From NCBI GenBank assembly GCA_028693775.1, contig JAQUUS010000040.1, positions 1 through 9,797 of the forward strand: a stretch of DNA of 9,797 nucleotides. Direction: 5' to 3'. Position 1 is the stretch's first letter, and each line of letters starts with the position of its first letter. The notes beneath the pieces are model-generated. The model was not told the origin of the DNA. It saw only the letters and a program-made list of their open reading frames with translations, and did no database searches. A program made the position numbers and the translations under genes. Origin of the DNA: Alphaproteobacteria bacterium. GTDB lineage: Bacteria > Pseudomonadota > Alphaproteobacteria > UBA9219. This document shows positions 6,524 through 9,797 of the stretch, one piece after another.

Positions 6524-6561
6524 AAAAAACCCTTCTCCTGAAATCGGGAGAAGGGTTTTTT
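6524..6561. terminator. Bidirectional intrinsic terminator between convergent genes
   Basis: A perfect 15-base-pair stem: AAAAAACCCTTCTCC (6524-6538) pairs with GGAGAAGGGTTTTTT (6547-6561) around an 8-base loop. It has an A run on one side and a T run on the other, so it can end transcription in both directions. It sits between the sensor gene stop (6502) and the end of the leftward pore gene (6580). Confidence 0.9.
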
Positions 6562-6579
6562 GCTAGGCTTTGCGGCTTA

Positions 6580-8337
6580 TCAGTAGCGCGCCGTGATCGA
6601 GAAGAAGATCCTCGGGCTGTCTCTGTAGTCGCTTTGGCTGTTGTCCGGTCCCATCAAAGGAACGTCGAGTTCAAGCGTGCCCGAGAAGTTTTCGGTCAGC
6701 CTGAAGCGCGTGCCCAAGGCCCACGACGCAAGGCTTGTGCTTGCGGTGTCGGTTCCGGCGGGTGTCGCTCTCTTCCACGCTTCTTCGATGTCGAAGCTCG
6801 TGTAGATCTGATAGGATTCCAGATAGGGTTCGTCGACGAGTTCGTCGTAGCGGAATTCGATCTTGCCGCCGAGGCCGCTGTCGCCCAGAGCTTCGGAAGG
6901 ATCGAAGGCGCGGCCGAAATCGGAGCCGCCGAACGAGAACTGTTCGTCGGTCATCAGCGATTCAAACGAATACTGGCCCGTTGCCGAAGTCAGGATCGAG
7001 AAGCCGTCCGGCAGCGGTTGCAGGCGCGAGGCGTCGAAGTTGACCTTCGTGAACGCGCTTTCCGCATTGGGGCTCGACCGGTTGGATCCTTCATCCGTGG
7101 CGTCGAAAATGTTCAGGCCTTGGCTCAATTGCAGGTCGAACGAGTCGCTGCCCAGGAAGGAGTCGAGGAAGTTGTAGGTTGTGCCCGCACGGAGGACGCG
7201 CACGCGGTCGCGGATCAGTTCCGTTCCCGAGATGACGTCGATTGCCGTGTTGTGGATGTCGAACTGGAAGCGGCCGACCAGCGATTGCTGGCGCGAACGC
7301 AGGAACGGGCGGCTGATCTTGGCCGACACCAGGTTCGAGCGGCCCTTGATGTCGAGGGGCTTCAGGTCGTCGCCGGGGTTCGTGTAGGTGTGCGAGGCCA
7401 ACAACGTGATCCGGGTGCCTTCGGAGTCCAGGATTTCGTCATGTTGCAGTTCCGCGAGGAAGAGTTCCTTCCACGGGTTGGCCGTCATGAAGCGGGCCTG
7501 CGTGTGATCGTACGACGTGAGGATCGAATTGGCGCCGACGACGAACGTGTGTTGCCACGGGCCGATGTATTTGCTGCCGCGGTTGTCGAACGTATAGGAC
7601 GCTTCGAGCCTCTTGCGGCGAACCGTGAGGATCAGGTCCGCAGAGCCGAACTCCACGTTCGACGGACGGATCAGGCCGGTGATTGTCGAGCCGGGAAGAT
7701 CGTTCATCAGGAGCATGTAACGCTCGAGATCCGCCATCCGTGCGGGGCGGGAGTTCTTGATGCCTGCGGTGTATCCGGCAAGGCGTTCGTGTTCGCGGTC
7801 GTCGCCGATGTCGCCTTCGTAGGAGATGTTGCTGATGTAGCCTTCGATGACGCGCACTTTCAGCGTGCCGTTCGCGATTTCCTGCGTGGGGATGACTGCT
7901 TGCGTCAGGATGTAGCCGTTGTTACGGTAATAGTTCGTGATGCGCATCGCAATGCTTCTTGCATCGAGCAGGGAAATGGTTTTTCCGATCTGATCGACAT
8001 AAGCGAACGACAGATCTTCGGCCGTGTATACGGTCGCACCTTCGATGATGACTTTCTGAAGAGCGAATTTGTTCGCTTCGAGTTTCTTGCGAAGCGCTTC
8101 CGGGATCCTCTGGGATTCAACCGGAGGAGGGACCGTCAGTTGAATGCGGCTGGTCGGTTCTTTCGACGGCGCCATTCTCTTTTCGATTTGTCCCGGCTGG
8201 GCGGTGGAGGGAACTTCAACGGCGGCGTACGACTGGGAAAGTGTCGCGCCCATGACAATAAGTCCCAAAACAGGGAGGGCGGACAGCGAACGTACGCGAT
8301 GTAAGGAGCTCTTGGAGCCTCGAATGGTGCGGAGCAT
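6580..8337 (-). CDS. Two-partner secretion outer-membrane transporter (TpsB, ShlB/FhaC family)
   Basis: 585 residues, the usual size for this family. A signal peptide covers about residues 1-38 (hydrophobic LPVLGLIVMGATL, cleavage near QSYA). A Pro-rich linker (about 47-80) leads to a POTRA domain (about 91-167: FALQKVIIEGATVYTAEDL to TLKVRVIEGYI), then a second POTRA-like part and a 16-strand barrel. SFGGSDFGRAFDPSEALGD (468-486) is the conserved L6 motif, with RAF in place of the common RGF/RGY. The protein ends in FFSITARY, an aromatic-terminated barrel signal. Family role: recognise the N-terminal TPS domain of the partner exoprotein in the periplasm and export it across the outer membrane. 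The start at 8337 has AAGGA seven bases upstream. The gene is divergent from the exoprotein gene at 8607 rather than in one operon with it. Confidence 0.93.
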   Translation of the reverse strand: MLRTIRGSKSSLHRVRSLSALPVLGLIVMGATLSQSYAAVEVPSTAQPGQIEKRMAPSKEPTSRIQLTVPPPVESQRIPEALRKKLEANKFALQKVIIEGATVYTAEDLSFAYVDQIGKTISLLDARSIAMRITNYYRNNGYILTQAVIPTQEIANGTLKVRVIEGYISNISYEGDIGDDREHERLAGYTAGIKNSRPARMADLERYMLLMNDLPGSTITGLIRPSNVEFGSADLILTVRRKRLEASYTFDNRGSKYIGPWQHTFVVGANSILTSYDHTQARFMTANPWKELFLAELQHDEILDSEGTRITLLASHTYTNPGDDLKPLDIKGRSNLVSAKISRPFLRSRQQSLVGRFQFDIHNTAIDVISGTELIRDRVRVLRAGTTYNFLDSFLGSDSFDLQLSQGLNIFDATDEGSNRSSPNAESAFTKVNFDASRLQPLPDGFSILTSATGQYSFESLMTDEQFSFGGSDFGRAFDPSEALGDSGLGGKIEFRYDELVDEPYLESYQIYTSFDIEEAWKRATPAGTDTASTSLASWALGTRFRLTENFSGTLELDVPLMGPDNSQSDYRDSPRIFFSITARY

Positions 8338-8520
8338 CGATTTTTCCTTTGTATATTTAAAATTATTAACTATTCGCGCAAATGGCTACGAAACTAAATT
8401 TATCCATATATTTTGGCTCTGTAAACACTGATTTGTTCCAAAATACAACGAATACGCATTTTCTACACCAGTGTTACTGAAAGTAATACAACAATCTGAT
8501 GGCGAAAGTATTTTTTTAAG

Positions 8521-8549
8521 TTGATAATAATTCATTAAACCTTCATATT
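8521..8549 (+). promoter_or_regulatory. Candidate promoter of the exoprotein gene
   Basis: TTGATA (8521-8526) and CATATT (8544-8549) are spaced by 17 bases, matching sigma-70 hexamers at five and four of six positions. Transcription would start near 8556, inside the TTAA-N7-TTAA box, so a bound regulator could block or reposition polymerase. The rest of the 8338-8606 spacer is strongly AT-rich and shows no other clear promoter pair; the leftward promoter of the pore gene was not resolved. Confidence 0.35.
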
Positions 8550-8552
8550 CCC

Positions 8553-8567
8553 TTAACAATCTGTTAA
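8553..8567 (+). promoter_or_regulatory. CtrA-type box TTAA-N7-TTAA upstream of the exoprotein gene
   Basis: TTAA at 8553-8556 and 8564-8567 with a 7-base spacer. The same 15 bases form a perfect inverted repeat, TTAACA-ATC-TGTTAA. It lies 39 bases before the ATG at 8607 and overlaps the predicted transcription start. It is the second of only two such motifs found by eye in the window, the other preceding the LapG-like gene. Confidence 0.45.
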
Positions 8568-8606
8568 ACTTTTTTATCGAACCAGAGATTTTAGGAGCCA
8601 TAGGCC

Positions 8607-9797
8607 ATGACGACAAAAAACAGGGGATTTGTGCGTAGCGCTGCCGGTTTTTTAACCGCGGTATTGTTCGCGTGCCCGGCGCTTGCCGCAACCACTCTCC
8701 CCGTGACGACCGTTACAAACACGAATCCCGGTACAACTAATATTGCAACCAAAGGTACCGTGACGTCGACGACCAGCGGGACGACCATGGACTTCAACCA
8801 GTCCTCGACCAAGGCGGTCATCGATGCGAAGAGCTTCAACGTCGGCGATCATAGCGGCGCTTCCGAAACGGTCAATTTCAACAACAATTCGCCTGCCACG
8901 ACGATGTACACGCTCGTGAATATTCACGACGCCAATCCGACCAAGGTTTATGGCACCATCAACGATGCGCACGGCGTTTTGTATCTGGTCAACACGAACG
9001 GCATCAACTTCAAGGACGGATCGCACGTTAACGTTGCTGGCCTGATCGCCACGACGAGCAGGATCAATGCCGACGATTTCTACAACAACGACAAGCCTGT
9101 CTTCTCGAGCTCGGGAAGCGCGGACGGCCTGATCGTTAACGATGGCACCATTACCGTCAATACGGACTATGATACCAACATGAAGGGCCATGGCCTTGTC
9201 GCGCTCGTCGCGCCGCGCGTGGTCAACAACGGCGTTATCAACGCAAACTATAACCGCGTTCATCTCGCCTCCGGCGACAGCTTCGGCATCGATCTGATGG
9301 GCGACGGCCTGATCAATCTGGCCGCCAGTGACAGCATGAACGAGCAGCTCGTCAAGGTCGGCGAGCAGGGCAAGATTTACGCCGACGGCGGCGAGATCAG
9401 AATGACGGCCGCGACGGCTTCGAACGTTGTCGACAGCCTCATCAACGTCAAAGGCCTCGTGCAAGCCAACTCCATCGACAATCAGGGCGGAAAGATCGTT
9501 CTCACGAGCTCTGTCGTTGGCACCAGCACGGATTACACCAACAAGCAGGGCATCTATGTCGCCCAGAGCGGACAGATCGTTGCGGACGGCGGCTCTATTG
9601 AAATTACGGCCAACGGCGTGAACAACGTTCCGACCGGCCTTGTCAACGTTGACGGACGCGTTCAGGCCGATACGGTCGGAACGAACACCGGCAGCATCGC
9701 CCTGGCGAGCAACCAGCAAGTCGGCATCGGCGACGGAGTTGCCGGCGGAAGCGACGGACTTTATGCCCGCGGCGAAGGAACCGAAAACGGCGGATCG
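8607..9797 (+). CDS. Two-partner secretion exoprotein (TpsA, filamentous-haemagglutinin-like adhesin), 5' part
   Basis: An open frame of 397 codons without a stop to the window edge, so only the N-terminus is seen. AGGAG (8593-8597) precedes the ATG by nine bases. The signal peptide is residues 1-27 (GFLTAVLFACPALA, cleavage before ATT). The TPS (haemagglutination activity) domain spans about 55-180: MDFNQSSTKAVIDAKSFNVG, then KVYGTINDAHGVLYLVNTNG and VNVAGLIATTSRINADDF, corresponding to the family's sFniG, G.l..nG.vfLiNPnG and GLiAsT..i...dF. NTNG replaces the common NPNG. Two 47-residue beta-helix units (255-301 and 322-368, each starting GxIxADGGxI) repeat at a 67-residue period. The protein should be exported by the pore encoded divergently at 6580-8337 and fold into a surface beta-helix. 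An adhesin role is inferred from the family; a toxin (CdiA-type) C-terminus cannot be excluded from this part. Confidence 0.93.
   Translation, partial: MTTKNRGFVRSAAGFLTAVLFACPALAATTLPVTTVTNTNPGTTNIATKGTVTSTTSGTTMDFNQSSTKAVIDAKSFNVGDHSGASETVNFNNNSPATTMYTLVNIHDANPTKVYGTINDAHGVLYLVNTNGINFKDGSHVNVAGLIATTSRINADDFYNNDKPVFSSSGSADGLIVNDGTITVNTDYDTNMKGHGLVALVAPRVVNNGVINANYNRVHLASGDSFGIDLMGDGLINLAASDSMNEQLVKVGEQGKIYADGGEIRMTAATASNVVDSLINVKGLVQANSIDNQGGKIVLTSSVVGTSTDYTNKQGIYVAQSGQIVADGGSIEITANGVNNVPTGLVNVDGRVQADTVGTNTGSIALASNQQVGIGDGVAGGSDGLYARGEGTENGGS

Noticed and set aside
6634..8304. A 556-codon plus-strand open frame opposite the TpsB gene
   Set aside because: Composition is Arg/Ala/Val-rich shadow sequence without motifs; the minus-strand frame has a signal peptide, POTRA and barrel motifs.
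8357..8369. TTAA-N5-TTAA near the start of the TpsB gene as a third CtrA box
   Set aside because: The spacer is five bases rather than seven, and the stretch is simply AT-rich.
8652..9719. A 355-codon minus-strand frame opposite the TpsA gene
   Set aside because: Shadow of the plus-strand beta-helix repeats; no motif and no sensible start context.

Overview
The window looks like a chromosomal segment of a Gram-negative bacterium, most likely an alphaproteobacterium. The Gram-negative call rests on an outer-membrane two-partner secretion pore, a lipoprotein signal peptide and inner-membrane sensor architecture. The class-level guess rests on a LapG-like (BTLCP) cysteine protease beside an HD-GYP-type protein, and on two perfect TTAA-N7-TTAA motifs, the binding pattern of the alphaproteobacterial regulator CtrA, which fall exactly in promoter regions. 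No rRNA, tRNA, CRISPR array or insertion sequence was seen.

Left part (1-3188, minus strand): five diverged paralogs of a small protein family that I do not recognise. Four lie in a tight operon read leftwards (start 2487; spacers of 26, 10 and 9 bases), the last running off the left edge. A fifth, shorter member (2694-3176) sits upstream behind a possible terminator. Full-length members share a charged N-terminal helix, a helix ending near a QPGSNFxVSE motif, a W..GYxVSF strand motif, and a C-terminal FGPLSPEKIxKRT motif plus a final helix. The third copy has lost the central core.

Middle part (3189-6502, plus strand): a divergent control region with one TTAA-N7-TTAA box, then a two-gene unit. 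The first gene is a LapG-like periplasmic cysteine protease carried as a lipoprotein; the second is a membrane sensor with a Cache-like periplasmic domain, a PAS domain and a degenerate HD-GYP domain that lacks most metal ligands. A perfect 15-bp stem terminator at 6524-6561 separates this unit from the convergent tpsB-type gene.

Right part (6580-9797): a divergent two-partner secretion pair. The pore (TpsB, minus strand) and the large filamentous-haemagglutinin-like exoprotein (TpsA, plus strand, running off the right edge) share a 269-base control region holding the second TTAA-N7-TTAA box.

Working hypothesis: the protease, the degenerate HD-GYP receptor and the TpsA/TpsB adhesin form a surface-adhesin retention and release module. 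It would be analogous to LapG/LapD acting on LapA or on the two-partner adhesin CdrA of Pseudomonas, but with a degenerate HD-GYP protein in the place of the degenerate GGDEF-EAL receptor LapD. The paralog array is a separate unknown.
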